Below, piece by piece: positions 41,108 through 48,928 of a DNA stretch of 52,526 nucleotides; the stretch's first letter is position 1; each line of letters opens with the position of its first letter. The notes under the pieces were generated by a model. It was not told the origin of the DNA. It made no database searches and saw only the letters and a program-made list of their open reading frames with translations. The DNA comes from Oscillibacter sp. (GTDB lineage Bacteria; Bacillota; Clostridia; Oscillospirales; Oscillospiraceae). Location: NCBI GenBank assembly GCA_014799845.1, contig JAAVHF010000100.1:1-52526 (forward strand), in the 5' to 3' direction. A program made the translations under genes and the position numbers.

Positions 41108-42124
41108 ATGAGGCGCAGCAGAAGAAAAACCAGCGGCCTGCAGGCTGCCGCCGTGGCGGCGGTCTGCATCCTGTTTGTCATGACCGCCCTGATCGGGCTG
41201 TACAAATGCTTTTCCAAAGAACCTGTTCCCAAGGAGGATACGCCCGGGAGCAGGTTCGCGCAGGCCCCGGAGGAGACCGATGCCCAGGAGCCTGGAGGAT
41301 CTTCCCTCTCTCAGAATGCAAATCAGCGGAAGGAACATTTCCACACCATCCTTCTGGGGGGGCTGGACGATGAGAACGGCGGCAGCGACACCAACCTTCT
41401 GGTGGCGCTGGACTCCAAAAACGGACAAATCAACGTTGTCAGCCTTCCCAGGGACACCCTGCTTAATGTGGACTGGTCGGTCAAAAAGCTGAACAACGCC
41501 TATCACCACGGCGGCTTTACCCAGACCATGGACGAGGTGTCCCGCCTGCTGGGCATCCCGGTGGACCACTATGTCACCGTGAAGCTGCGGGCGTTTGAGG
41601 AGCTGGTGAATGCCATCGACGGGGTGGATTTCGAAATCCCCGTGGATATGGATTACGATGACGACTGGCAGAACCTGCACATCCATTTCTCCAAGGGACT
41701 CCGGCACCTGAACGGTGAAGAAGCCCTGAAGGTGGTCCGCTGGCGGCAGAACAATGACGGCACAGGCTACGCCACCGCCGACATCGGGCGGATCGGCACC
41801 CAGCAGGAATTTCTGAAGGCCGTAGCCAGGCAGACGCTTCAGATCTCCAATCTGGATAAGATCGGCCCCATGGCGGAAATTGTCCAGAAGTGGGTAGACA
41901 CGGACCTTCAGCTGGCCAACCTGGTCTGGCTGGGAGAACAGGCCCTGGCGGCGGGCAGCGACAATATTACCTTCCACACCCTGCCCGGCGATGGCGCGGG
42001 GTACTATCAAGGCGGCTCCTACTACATATTGGACCCCGACGCCGTGTTGGAGCTGGTCAATACCTATTTCAACCCCTACCAAAGAGAGCTGACACGGGAT
42101 GACATGGACATCCTGGCTCCATAA
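41108..42124 (+). CDS. LytR-CpsA-Psr (LCP) family protein
   Basis: A 338-residue membrane-anchored enzyme. A basic N-terminus and one transmembrane helix (about 12-32) lead to an extracellular LCP domain (about 78-235): HTILLGGLDDENGGSDTNLLVAL, VVSLPRDTLLNV, LNNAYHHGG and GEEALKVVRWRQNNDGTGYATADIGRIGTQQEFLKA. LCP enzymes attach teichoic acids or other polymers from lipid carriers to peptidoglycan. AAGGAG precedes the ATG. It lies 13 bases before an SLH-domain wall protein, which itself needs a wall polymer to bind, a sensible pairing. Confidence 0.92.
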   Translation: MRRSRRKTSGLQAAAVAAVCILFVMTALIGLYKCFSKEPVPKEDTPGSRFAQAPEETDAQEPGGSSLSQNANQRKEHFHTILLGGLDDENGGSDTNLLVALDSKNGQINVVSLPRDTLLNVDWSVKKLNNAYHHGGFTQTMDEVSRLLGIPVDHYVTVKLRAFEELVNAIDGVDFEIPVDMDYDDDWQNLHIHFSKGLRHLNGEEALKVVRWRQNNDGTGYATADIGRIGTQQEFLKAVARQTLQISNLDKIGPMAEIVQKWVDTDLQLANLVWLGEQALAAGSDNITFHTLPGDGAGYYQGGSYYILDPDAVLELVNTYFNPYQRELTRDDMDILAP

Positions 42125-42137
42125 CAGGAGGACTACA

Positions 42138-43595
42138 ATGAGAAAAAAATGGCAGATCTGCACGCTGGTCCTGGCGGCCATCCTGGCCTTTGGCATTCTG
42201 CCTGCCAGGGCTCAGGCAATGGAAACGGGTTTCACCCCCATCCGTACATATGAGGGGCAATTTTCTGATATATCCCCTGATTCCTGGTTCTATGACACGG
42301 TAAAGGCCCTATATGAACTGGGCCTGACCAATGGCAAGGGCACGCCGGACCACTTTGACCCCGGCGGCGATCTGACGGTGGCCGAGGTGGCAACGATGGT
42401 CTCCCGGCTGCGCAGCCTCTATGAATCCGGCGACAGCGAGGCCGGGCGGAACGCTTTCGCCGGCAGCGGCGGAGAGTGGTATCTGCCCTATGTGGCCCAC
42501 CTTCAGTCGCAGGACGTTATCGGACAGGAATTTGAGGGAAGCTATGACCGCCCGGCTACCCGGGCGGAGATGGCCCATGTGCTGGCGGGCGCGCTGCCGC
42601 AGAGCCTGCTGGAACCGGTCAACCGGGAAGCGGTGGCCTCCGGTTACGGGCGGGGCCTCTATATCCAGGACGTGAAAGAAGACACCCCCTACCGGGACGA
42701 CATTCTCCTGCTGTACGACTGGGGCGTAGCCGGCGGTTCGGACGACACGGGCTCTTTCCGGCCCGACTGGCGCATCTCCCGCAGCGAGGCGGCCGCCATG
42801 GTGGCAAGACTGGCTTACGCGGACCTGCGTGTGACGCTGGACTGGGAAGTCCTTCCCTCCTACAGCAAAAAGGGCTATACGCTGGAAGAGATGGTGGAGA
42901 GCGACGGTACCTTCTACGCCTCCCCCGCTCTCGGCGACCGTGAGAAAATCGATGCCGACATACGGTATATGCTGGCCAGCGGAGAACGGAAAATCCGGCT
43001 GGAGTACCCGAACGGAACGGTAACCAGGCAGTTTGCCGACCAGCTGCTGAGCGCCTTTCTGGATGTCGCGCGGGACTATGTAGAGCAGACCTACAACAGC
43101 GTGACCGCGCTCTACTCTCTCAACGGCGACAGGAGCCGGGTGGAGATCATTTTTTCCAGCAGCCTTTATGACGAATCTGAGATTGACCGTTTCCGGGAAG
43201 AGACCATGGCGTATGCTATCGGGGTCCATGATCAAATGTGGGCGGAGGGCGCCATCACGGAGGATATGTCAGAGTATGACAAGGCCAGAGTGTATTTCAC
43301 CTGGATCTGTGACCACTGCCGGTATGACCATACGGACAGTCTCATGAGTCACAGCGGCTATCAGGCCTTTGCCACAGGGCTGGCCGTCTGCGATGGCTAC
43401 ACGGCGGCCTATAATCTGCTTCTGAAGCTGGAAGGCATCCGCTGCGGTACCTATTCCACCACAAACCATATCTGGACGGTGGCGGAGCTGGACGGGGAAA
43501 CCTATCACATTGACACGACCTGGGGAGATCAGGACTCCGGGATCGATTACCGGTTCTTCGCCATGACGGAGAAGTTTGCCGTAGGCAGATTCTGA
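42138..43595 (+). CDS. SLH-domain cell-surface protein with transglutaminase-like domain
   Basis: A 485-residue secreted protein. Signal peptide (about 1-28, ending AQA), then three S-layer homology repeats (about 35-235: DISPDSWFYDTVKALYELGLTNG; WYLPYVAHLQSQDVIG; YRDDILLLYDWGVAGGS). The C-terminal part is a transglutaminase-core fold with the likely triad Cys 418 (AVCDGY), His 444 (NHIW) and Asp 459 (HIDTTWGD). SLH repeats bind pyruvylated wall polymers; the catalytic domain may be a peptidase or crosslinker. ACAGGAGG precedes the ATG. It follows the LCP gene closely. Confidence 0.9.
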   Translation: MRKKWQICTLVLAAILAFGILPARAQAMETGFTPIRTYEGQFSDISPDSWFYDTVKALYELGLTNGKGTPDHFDPGGDLTVAEVATMVSRLRSLYESGDSEAGRNAFAGSGGEWYLPYVAHLQSQDVIGQEFEGSYDRPATRAEMAHVLAGALPQSLLEPVNREAVASGYGRGLYIQDVKEDTPYRDDILLLYDWGVAGGSDDTGSFRPDWRISRSEAAAMVARLAYADLRVTLDWEVLPSYSKKGYTLEEMVESDGTFYASPALGDREKIDADIRYMLASGERKIRLEYPNGTVTRQFADQLLSAFLDVARDYVEQTYNSVTALYSLNGDRSRVEIIFSSSLYDESEIDRFREETMAYAIGVHDQMWAEGAITEDMSEYDKARVYFTWICDHCRYDHTDSLMSHSGYQAFATGLAVCDGYTAAYNLLLKLEGIRCGTYSTTNHIWTVAELDGETYHIDTTWGDQDSGIDYRFFAMTEKFAVGRF

Positions 43596-43627
43596 GGAGA
43601 AATAAAGGGAAAGGAACGATTTTTGCT

Positions 43628-44677
43628 GTGGATATTGTTGTATTAGCCGGCGGATTGTCACCGGAACGCCAGGTATCCCTGGTGTCGGGCCAGGGGATCT
43701 GCCGGGCGCTGCGAAGCCTGGGCCACCGGGCGGTACTGATCGATATGTTTCTGGGCCTGGAGGACTGGAAAGGGGACTTGACGGACATTTTTGCCGCGCC
43801 GGACGGCCTGTGCGGCCAGGAGGAGATCACGGCTCAGGCCCCTGATCTCGCGGCGGTCCGCGCCTCCCGGCGGGACCAGTCGAAAAGCCTTTTCGGTCCC
43901 GGCGTACTGGAGGTCTGCAAAGAGGCGGACGCGGTGTTCCTGGGCCTCCATGGCGAGTGCGGCGAAGACGGGCGCATCCAGGCGGCTTTTGACCTGCTGG
44001 GGATTCCCTACACCGGCTCCGGGCATCTGGCGTCCGGCATGGCTATGAACAAGGCCGTTACCAAGCAGGTCATGGAACATGCCGGTATCCCCACCCTTCC
44101 CTGGCGGGAACTGATCTACCGGGCGGAGGACATCCCCCGGTTGACGAAGGAGCTTCCCCTGCCCTCCGCGGTAAAGGCCATCAATGGCGGCTCGTCGCTG
44201 GGTCTGGCTTTGCCGGACACCCGGGAGGAGCTGGCGGCGGCGCTGGAGGAGATGCTGCACTATGGGGGCCATGTGATCGTGGAGCGGAAGATCAGGGGCC
44301 GGGACCTCACCGTAGGGGTCTTGGGTGACGAGTACCTTCCGGCAGTGGAGATGATCTCCCAAAACGGCAGCTATTTTGACTACGCCGCCAAATATCAGGC
44401 GGGCCAGAGTCTGGAGATCTGTCCCGCTCCCATCACCCCTGAGCAGCAAAGGACCATAGGGGATCTGGCCTTAAAGCTTCACCGCGCCCTGGGGCTCCGG
44501 GCCTACTCCCGGACAGATTTTCTTCTGGACGAGGAAGGGCGGACCTGGTGTCTGGAGATCAATACGCTCCCCGGCATGACCCCCGGCAGTTTGCTGCCCA
44601 AGGAGGCCGCGGCCATTGGACTGAGTTATGCGGAGTTGTGCCAGAAAATATTGGATCTGTCCCTTTCGGAAACCTGA
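43628..44677 (+). CDS. ddl: D-alanine--D-alanine ligase family protein
   Basis: A 349-residue ATP-grasp ligase. The N-terminal VVLAGGLSPERQVSLVSG, GLHGECGEDGRIQAAFDLLGIPYTGSG, MNKAVTKQVMEHAGIPT, and the C-terminal FDYAAKYQAG and LEINTLPGMTPGSLLP match D-Ala-D-Ala ligases. The KY in the omega loop fits the normal ligase rather than the D-Ala-D-lactate type. The start is GTG with AAAGGAA about 12 bases upstream. It may be a second Ddl; whether another exists in the genome cannot be seen. It follows the SLH gene by 32 bases. Confidence 0.88.
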   Translation: MDIVVLAGGLSPERQVSLVSGQGICRALRSLGHRAVLIDMFLGLEDWKGDLTDIFAAPDGLCGQEEITAQAPDLAAVRASRRDQSKSLFGPGVLEVCKEADAVFLGLHGECGEDGRIQAAFDLLGIPYTGSGHLASGMAMNKAVTKQVMEHAGIPTLPWRELIYRAEDIPRLTKELPLPSAVKAINGGSSLGLALPDTREELAAALEEMLHYGGHVIVERKIRGRDLTVGVLGDEYLPAVEMISQNGSYFDYAAKYQAGQSLEICPAPITPEQQRTIGDLALKLHRALGLRAYSRTDFLLDEEGRTWCLEINTLPGMTPGSLLPKEAAAIGLSYAELCQKILDLSLSET

Positions 44678-44706
44678 TGCTTTTTCTTGAAAGTTAAGGG
44701 TATCAA

Positions 44707-44751
44707 CCGCCCGAACCCATTGTGGTGCAGCGGTTTCAGGGGTTCGGGCGG
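44707..44751. repeat. 12-base inverted repeat after ddl
   Basis: CCGCCCGAACCC and GGGTTCGGGCGG form a perfect 12-base stem with a 21-base loop. It abuts the GTACACAA doublet, so it may be a terminator or a recombination-site arm. Confidence 0.6.
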
Positions 44752-44757
44752 TGCTTG

Positions 44758-45335
44758 GTACACAAAAGGTACACAAGAACGATAAACTGGAATTTATGGA
44801 GAAATATCAGATGGAAATTACACTCAAGCGATACGACGGCACAAGCGAAAAAACAATGATTCACTCCATCATTGCGTTTTTCCGTGTGCATCATTCACAG
44901 ATTAATGATGCAACAGCTCGGGAAAATCTCGCCAGCTGGACCAGCGAAGATAATGAGCTTTATGACATTCTCAGTGATGGGGTGTCAGTAGGATTTATAC
45001 GTCTCAACTGGCGGGGGCCAGAGGTTTGTTGGATTGAGGATATCTTTGTGGAGGAAAGTTTGCGAAGACAGGGCATTGCCACCAAAGCCATTGGGCTTGT
45101 GGAAGAAGAATTGCGAAAGCGTGGCGTGGAGGGAATCTGTATGGACGTGATTCCAGACAACATCCCTGCGCTGCGGCTCTATCACCGCCTTGGATACGAT
45201 CGGTTAAGTATCGTTACTGTGCGAAAGGACATGCAGCCCTTTGCAAGCGAACGCATAGAGCAGATTGGCGGCATGGACTTTCGTATCAAGCAATTTAATG
45301 ATTGAAGAGAGCGCAGTACACAAATTAGTACACAA
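44758..45335. repeat. Four GTACACAA repeats bracketing a GNAT gene
   Basis: Copies of GTACACAA lie at 44758-44765 and 44769-44776 on the left and at 45316-45323 and 45328-45335 on the right, all in the same orientation. The pairs are 11 or 12 bases apart, about one helical turn, as with recombinase or arm-binding sites. They enclose exactly one gene. Confidence 0.7.
44811..45305 (+). CDS. GNAT-family N-acetyltransferase (probably acquired)
   Basis: A 164-residue acetyltransferase. The acetyl-CoA site is seen in IEDIFVEESLRRQGIATKAIGLVEEELRKRG, and the late motif IPALRLYHRLGY is typical of GNAT enzymes. The substrate is unknown. The ATG at 44811 has GGAGAAA about eight bases upstream; an ATG five codons earlier is possible. 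The gene and its flanks are visibly richer in A and T than its neighbours and sit between GTACACAA repeat pairs, so recent transfer is likely. Confidence 0.85.
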   Translation: MEITLKRYDGTSEKTMIHSIIAFFRVHHSQINDATARENLASWTSEDNELYDILSDGVSVGFIRLNWRGPEVCWIEDIFVEESLRRQGIATKAIGLVEEELRKRGVEGICMDVIPDNIPALRLYHRLGYDRLSIVTVRKDMQPFASERIEQIGGMDFRIKQFND

Positions 45336-45614
45336 TCGATACAGTTTCTAACTGCTTAAAACTGTATCAGCAAAGGTAGCGGAACGCTGGAAATGCTTAA
45401 AACTACACGACATTGATTAGGACTAAACCAGCGTTCTTATAATTGAAAGAAAAAGTATCAAAAAGAACTTTAATATCGAGACTAAACCAACTGCAACTCC
45501 TGGATTTCCACCCGGTAACGATATCGCACTTTTCATCGAGTAGTCGTATAAAGCGGGCCCCCGGCGCGATTTGCGCCGGGGGCCTTTGCCGCATGTCAGG
45601 AAAGCGTGTACGCT
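45306..45614. other. Gene-free, repeat-rich A/T region
   Basis: Besides two GTACACAA copies it holds inverted repeats GATACAGTTT/AAACTGTATC (45338-45368) and GAACGCTGG/CCAGCGTTC (45382-45436), direct repeats TGCTTAAAACT (45353 and 45394) and GACTAAACCA (45421 and 45480), then a GC-rich hairpin. Short frames crossing it on either strand have no ribosome-binding site and are not credible. It reads like the scar or attachment region of an inserted element. Confidence 0.55.
45556..45584 (-). terminator. Hairpin after the minus-strand GNAT gene
   Basis: GGCCCCCGGCGC pairs with GCGCCGGGGGCC around GATTT, 30 bases past the stop of the minus-strand gene. On the minus strand only a short T run (CTTTAT) follows. 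Confidence 0.65.
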
Positions 45615-46340
45615 TTAGCCGATCCAATATGTCATATAAGGTTCTCCCCGGTGATAACCCAGCTTCTCCGCCAGGGACACGCTGCGGAGATCGATGGCGT
45701 CCCAGCTGGGGTACAGCCCCCGGTCCAGGCACTCCAGAATCAGCCTGGCCCCGCAGGCTGCCGCCAATCCCTTCCGGCGGTGGTCCTCACGGGTATCGAT
45801 CTCGACTTCAATACCGCCCTGGTAGACGATGTAGGATCCGGCTCCCGCCACGGGAACGTCCTCGTACATTGCCGCGACGCCTATCCCCCGCGTACAGCAA
45901 TCGGCCGGGCTGTCGAAGGCGGCGCAGAAATCCCTGGACCAGTTCTCCGAGAGGAGGACCGGGACCAGCTTCTCGTCGATCAGGCGCAGTTCGTACCCAT
46001 CCGGCAGGGCGGCTGCAAAAGCTTCCAGCCGCCGCCGGTCAAATACACCCGGTTCTTTCCTGATAGCGTACCGGGTTTCCTTTACCGCTTTTTCACCAAA
46101 AACGGCCTCGATCAGAGCATTCCAATCCTCCGTCCTGGGAACCAGAATAGGCCCCTTTGCTTTTTCCAGCAGCCCCCGGTCCGGAACCCCGGCCAGGAAG
46201 GTAAAATCCCGGCTGACGATCATCCCGGACGTGTAGTCCCCGTTGGCCTCCGCCCGCCCCATAACGCCTTGCAGGCAGGACCAGACCATCGTCTCCTCCC
46301 AGCCGTCAAAGAGCGGCTCGATCCGCTTCAAATCCACCAT
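45615..46340 (-). CDS. GNAT acetyltransferase (GNAT_acetyltr_2-like)
   Basis: A 241-residue protein with a divergent N-terminal half and a C-terminal GNAT core (YIVYQGGIEVEIDTREDHRRKGLAAACGARLILECL), ending YHRGEPYMTYWI as in the larger GNAT_acetyltr_2 group. The substrate is unknown. GGGAGAAG precedes the ATG. The start lies 35 bases inside the 3' end of rnmV, so the two are co-transcribed and may be coupled. Confidence 0.82.
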   Translation of the reverse strand: MVDLKRIEPLFDGWEETMVWSCLQGVMGRAEANGDYTSGMIVSRDFTFLAGVPDRGLLEKAKGPILVPRTEDWNALIEAVFGEKAVKETRYAIRKEPGVFDRRRLEAFAAALPDGYELRLIDEKLVPVLLSENWSRDFCAAFDSPADCCTRGIGVAAMYEDVPVAGAGSYIVYQGGIEVEIDTREDHRRKGLAAACGARLILECLDRGLYPSWDAIDLRSVSLAEKLGYHRGEPYMTYWIG

Positions 46341-46917
46341 AGCACTTCTCCCAAAACTCCTCTCTGGAATACAGCAGGTTCACTGCCTCCAGCAGCGCGT
46401 TGGCCGTCATCCTCTCCGGCAGGCCCAGCTTTTTCAGCAGCGCCGCCCGCTTCGCGGCGCTGTCCGCCCCGCCGGTCAGGCCCAGCTCATAAAAATCCGC
46501 CTTGGTGACGGCCTGCCGTTTTTCCGCGGTCTCTCCGTCCTCAAAAGTCGCTCCCGCCCGCTCCAGGGCTTCCAGCAGTACCTGGGGCGGCATGCCCTCC
46601 ACGCCCAGCTTCCCCTCCCTGCCGGGGACCGTCTTCCGGCGTTCCTTGCCGTAAACGTCGGGGATATACGCCTGTTTCAGCTGGCTTTTGGGAATGGAGC
46701 CTTTGAGGAAATTCCGGATCACAAATCCCGCCCCATCGCTGTCGGTAAGCAGGATGAGCCCCCGCTCCGCCGCCAGGCGGCGCAGCAGTGCCAGCCGCTC
46801 TTTGTCGTTGAACACGCCAAAGCCGCGGGTCTCCACCACGGTGGCCTCCACGACCTGTTTCAGCGTGTTCTTGTCATAGCGGCCTTCAACAACAATGACC
46901 TCCCGGACCTTTCTCAT
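46306..46917 (-). CDS. rnmV: Ribonuclease M5
   Basis: A 203-residue TOPRIM nuclease that matures 5S rRNA in Firmicutes. The TOPRIM features are VREVIVVEGRYDKNTLKQ (catalytic Glu) and GLILLTDSDGAG (DxD); SIPKSQLKQAYIP is typical of RNase M5. GGGAGG precedes the ATG. It lies between holA and the GNAT gene. In Bacillus, rnmV neighbours ksgA, which is not present here. Confidence 0.93.
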   Translation of the reverse strand: MRKVREVIVVEGRYDKNTLKQVVEATVVETRGFGVFNDKERLALLRRLAAERGLILLTDSDGAGFVIRNFLKGSIPKSQLKQAYIPDVYGKERRKTVPGREGKLGVEGMPPQVLLEALERAGATFEDGETAEKRQAVTKADFYELGLTGGADSAAKRAALLKKLGLPERMTANALLEAVNLLYSREEFWEKCYGGFEADRAAL

Positions 46918-46988
46918 AAAGCCTCCCTTCCGTTACCGCGCGGCAAAGCCGGACAATCCCCGCACGACAGAGCGCATCGGCTGTCTTT

Positions 46989-48038
46989 CTAGGACTTCGC
47001 CCCCTGGGCCAGCTCCATCAGGAGGAGCTTCAGCTCGTCCGCTCCATCCACGCCGCCCACGCTCTTGATCCGCAAATCCACCTCATAGCACCGCTTTACC
47101 GCCCGGGTACACCACTCCCTGCTGACCTTTCTGGCGTTGTCCAGCAGCAGCCGCGCCGGGTAGTCTGAACGCATATTCCACCGCTCCATCAGCCAGAACT
47201 TATCCCGCCCCGTATCCAGCGCGATCCGGGCGGTATGGAGCTTGCGCAGCTCCTTGCCCATGAGGGCCAGCAGCATGAAGGGCTCCTCCTGCAATTTCAG
47301 CAGGGTGCCCAGCACCTCGGCGGCGCGGTCAAAGTCCCCCTTGGATACCGCGCCCGTCATTTCGAACACCTGCGCCTCCAGCACAGGCGCGGCTACCGCG
47401 TCGATGTCCGCCTTGGTGATCCGCTCATTTTTGGCATAGGCGGCGATTTTTCCAATCTCCGGGATCAGTCCGTTCATCAGGCTTCCGCAGGTAAACAGCA
47501 GATGCTCCGCCGTAGGCGCGTCGATGGTGTGGCCCGCGGCCTTGAACCGGCGGGAGACCCATTTCAGTATCTCGTTCTGGCTCTGCTCCTCGAACTTCAC
47601 CGCCCGGACGTGCTGATCCAGAGCGGCGTACAGCTTCTTATAGGTCCTGTTGGGCTTGTACTCGATCTGATCGTAGACGATCACCAGACAGCAATAGGGC
47701 GGAAAATCCTCCAGCAGAGCGGTCAAGCCGTTGCGCTGCTCTTCGTTGAGCTTGTAGAGGTCCCAGTCCACCACCTGCACCATGGTCCGCTGGGCCATCA
47801 TAGGCATAGCCTCCACAGTCTCCGTCAGGGCCTGCACAGTCAGCCCCTTGCCCTCCAGCTTGTGGAAGTTGAAGCTCTCAAACCCGGCCACCAGCTGCTT
47901 TTTCATCTCCGAAAGGTAGAATTCCCGCAGATAGCTCTCCTCGCCGTGGAAGATGTATACCGTCCCTAACCCCCCGGAGGCCAGAGACTCTTTCAATTGG
48001 ATAAAGCCGCTGTCAGCGGTTTTTCGTTTGACTGCCAT
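46989..48038 (-). CDS. holA: DNA polymerase III subunit delta
   Basis: A 349-residue clamp-loader delta subunit. The N-terminal VYIFHGEESYLREFYLSEMKKQL, the middle SRRFKAAGHTIDAPTAEHLLFTCG and the C-terminal helical domain fit HolA; delta opens the sliding clamp and lacks a functional Walker A, as expected. The ATG at 48038 has GGGAGGAA upstream; the five-codon longer frame is not supported. A promoter with a perfect -10 lies just upstream, so it heads the holA-rnmV-GNAT unit. Confidence 0.93.
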   Translation of the reverse strand: MAVKRKTADSGFIQLKESLASGGLGTVYIFHGEESYLREFYLSEMKKQLVAGFESFNFHKLEGKGLTVQALTETVEAMPMMAQRTMVQVVDWDLYKLNEEQRNGLTALLEDFPPYCCLVIVYDQIEYKPNRTYKKLYAALDQHVRAVKFEEQSQNEILKWVSRRFKAAGHTIDAPTAEHLLFTCGSLMNGLIPEIGKIAAYAKNERITKADIDAVAAPVLEAQVFEMTGAVSKGDFDRAAEVLGTLLKLQEEPFMLLALMGKELRKLHTARIALDTGRDKFWLMERWNMRSDYPARLLLDNARKVSREWCTRAVKRCYEVDLRIKSVGGVDGADELKLLLMELAQGAKS

Positions 48039-48067
48039 GCTTGTTCCTCCCACGGTGCTTTTCCTGC

Positions 48068-48096
48068 ATTATACCAGAATCCACCACCGGACGCAA
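48068..48096 (-). promoter_or_regulatory. Promoter of holA-rnmV
   Basis: Minus-strand TTGCGT and TATAAT (perfect -10), 17-base spacer, 30 bases before the holA start. Confidence 0.65.
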
Positions 48097-48135
48097 GGGC
48101 GGAAAACGGTGCCGGTCCGCTGGAAGGAATTACAT

Positions 48136-48164
48136 TTGCAAAATAGTTACAAATCGGTTACAAT
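48136..48164 (+). promoter_or_regulatory. Promoter of the LysM-CAP gene
   Basis: TTGCAA and TACAAT, 17-base spacer. GTTACAA occurs twice within the promoter (48147 and 48157). Confidence 0.65.
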
Positions 48165-48206
48165 TTACTTGTTCCATTGGTAACCATGCGTCAAGGAGGT
48201 AAAACT

Positions 48207-48812
48207 ATGAAGAAATTTGCCGTATTTGCGGCGTCCGCGCTGCTCTCCGCCGCCCTCACCGTCTCCGCGTCCGCCGCAAACCTCACTCATACGGTGGTCC
48301 CGGGAGACACCATGTGGAAGCTGGCGGTCAAGTATCAGGTAGGGACCAGCGAGATCATCTCCGCCAATCCACAGGTCGCCAACCCTGACCTGATCTACCC
48401 CGGACAGGTGCTGAACATCCCGCAGCTGAGTGATACCGTGCTCCAATATGAGAGCGAGGTCATCCGCCTGGTGAACGAAATCCGCGTACAGAACGGCCTG
48501 AAAGCTCTGACAACCAACTGGGAGTTGTCCCGGGTGGCCCGGTACAAGTCGGAGGATATGGTAAAAAACAGATATTTTTCCCACAACAGTCCTACTTACG
48601 GCACGCCCTTCCAGATGATGCGGGCTTTCGGTCTGAGCTACCGCACCGCCGGAGAGAATATCGCCTATGGCCAGCGGACCCCTGCCGCCGTGGTGGACGC
48701 CTGGATGAATTCCAGCGGCCACCGGGCCAATATTCTGAACGCCTCCTATACGCAGATCGGCGTGGGATACTGCGCCAACGGAAATTACTGGACCCAGATG
48801 TTTATTGGATAG
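48207..48812 (+). CDS. Secreted LysM-CAP (SCP/YkwD-like) protein
   Basis: A 201-residue secreted protein: signal peptide (about 1-24, ending ASA), one LysM peptidoglycan-binding motif (about 27-72: HTVVPGDTMWKLAVKYQVGTSEIISANPQV) and a C-terminal CAP domain (about 85-200: NEIRVQNGLKALTTNWELSRVARYKSEDM; FSHNSP; GENIAYG; SSGHRANIL). Spore-coat SafA/YkwD-type proteins look like this, so a spore or wall role is plausible. The ATG at 48207 has AAGGAGG upstream. Confidence 0.92.
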   Translation: MKKFAVFAASALLSAALTVSASAANLTHTVVPGDTMWKLAVKYQVGTSEIISANPQVANPDLIYPGQVLNIPQLSDTVLQYESEVIRLVNEIRVQNGLKALTTNWELSRVARYKSEDMVKNRYFSHNSPTYGTPFQMMRAFGLSYRTAGENIAYGQRTPAAVVDAWMNSSGHRANILNASYTQIGVGYCANGNYWTQMFIG

Positions 48813-48834
48813 GCGAGCCACACCGACATTCGCA

Positions 48835-48863
48835 TTGACACCCCGGCTCCAAATCTGTATAAT
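48835..48863 (+). promoter_or_regulatory. Consensus sigma-A promoter of the DUF362 gene
   Basis: Perfect TTGACA, 17-base spacer and perfect TATAAT, 65 bases before the start codon. This gene is probably highly expressed. Confidence 0.85.
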
Positions 48864-48928
48864 ACTAAGAAACAGGCGCTGATGCGTTTCCCTATACTTT
48901 CAGCTTTTCGAGAAGAAAGGAGCTACTT

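Noticed and set aside
40987-41373. A 128-residue frame with a hydrophobic start, overlapping the LCP gene
   Set aside because: It covers the LCP promoter and most of it overlaps the LCP N-terminus in another frame; no ribosome-binding site.
44707-44776. tRNA gene or tRNA 3' end as an attachment site
   Set aside because: GGTTCGGG looks like a T-arm fragment, but no acceptor, D or anticodon stems can be drawn around it.
45403-45732. A 109-residue minus-strand frame through the repeat-rich region
   Set aside because: It runs from antisense of the GNAT gene through a hairpin and repeats, has no ribosome-binding site and an unlikely composition.
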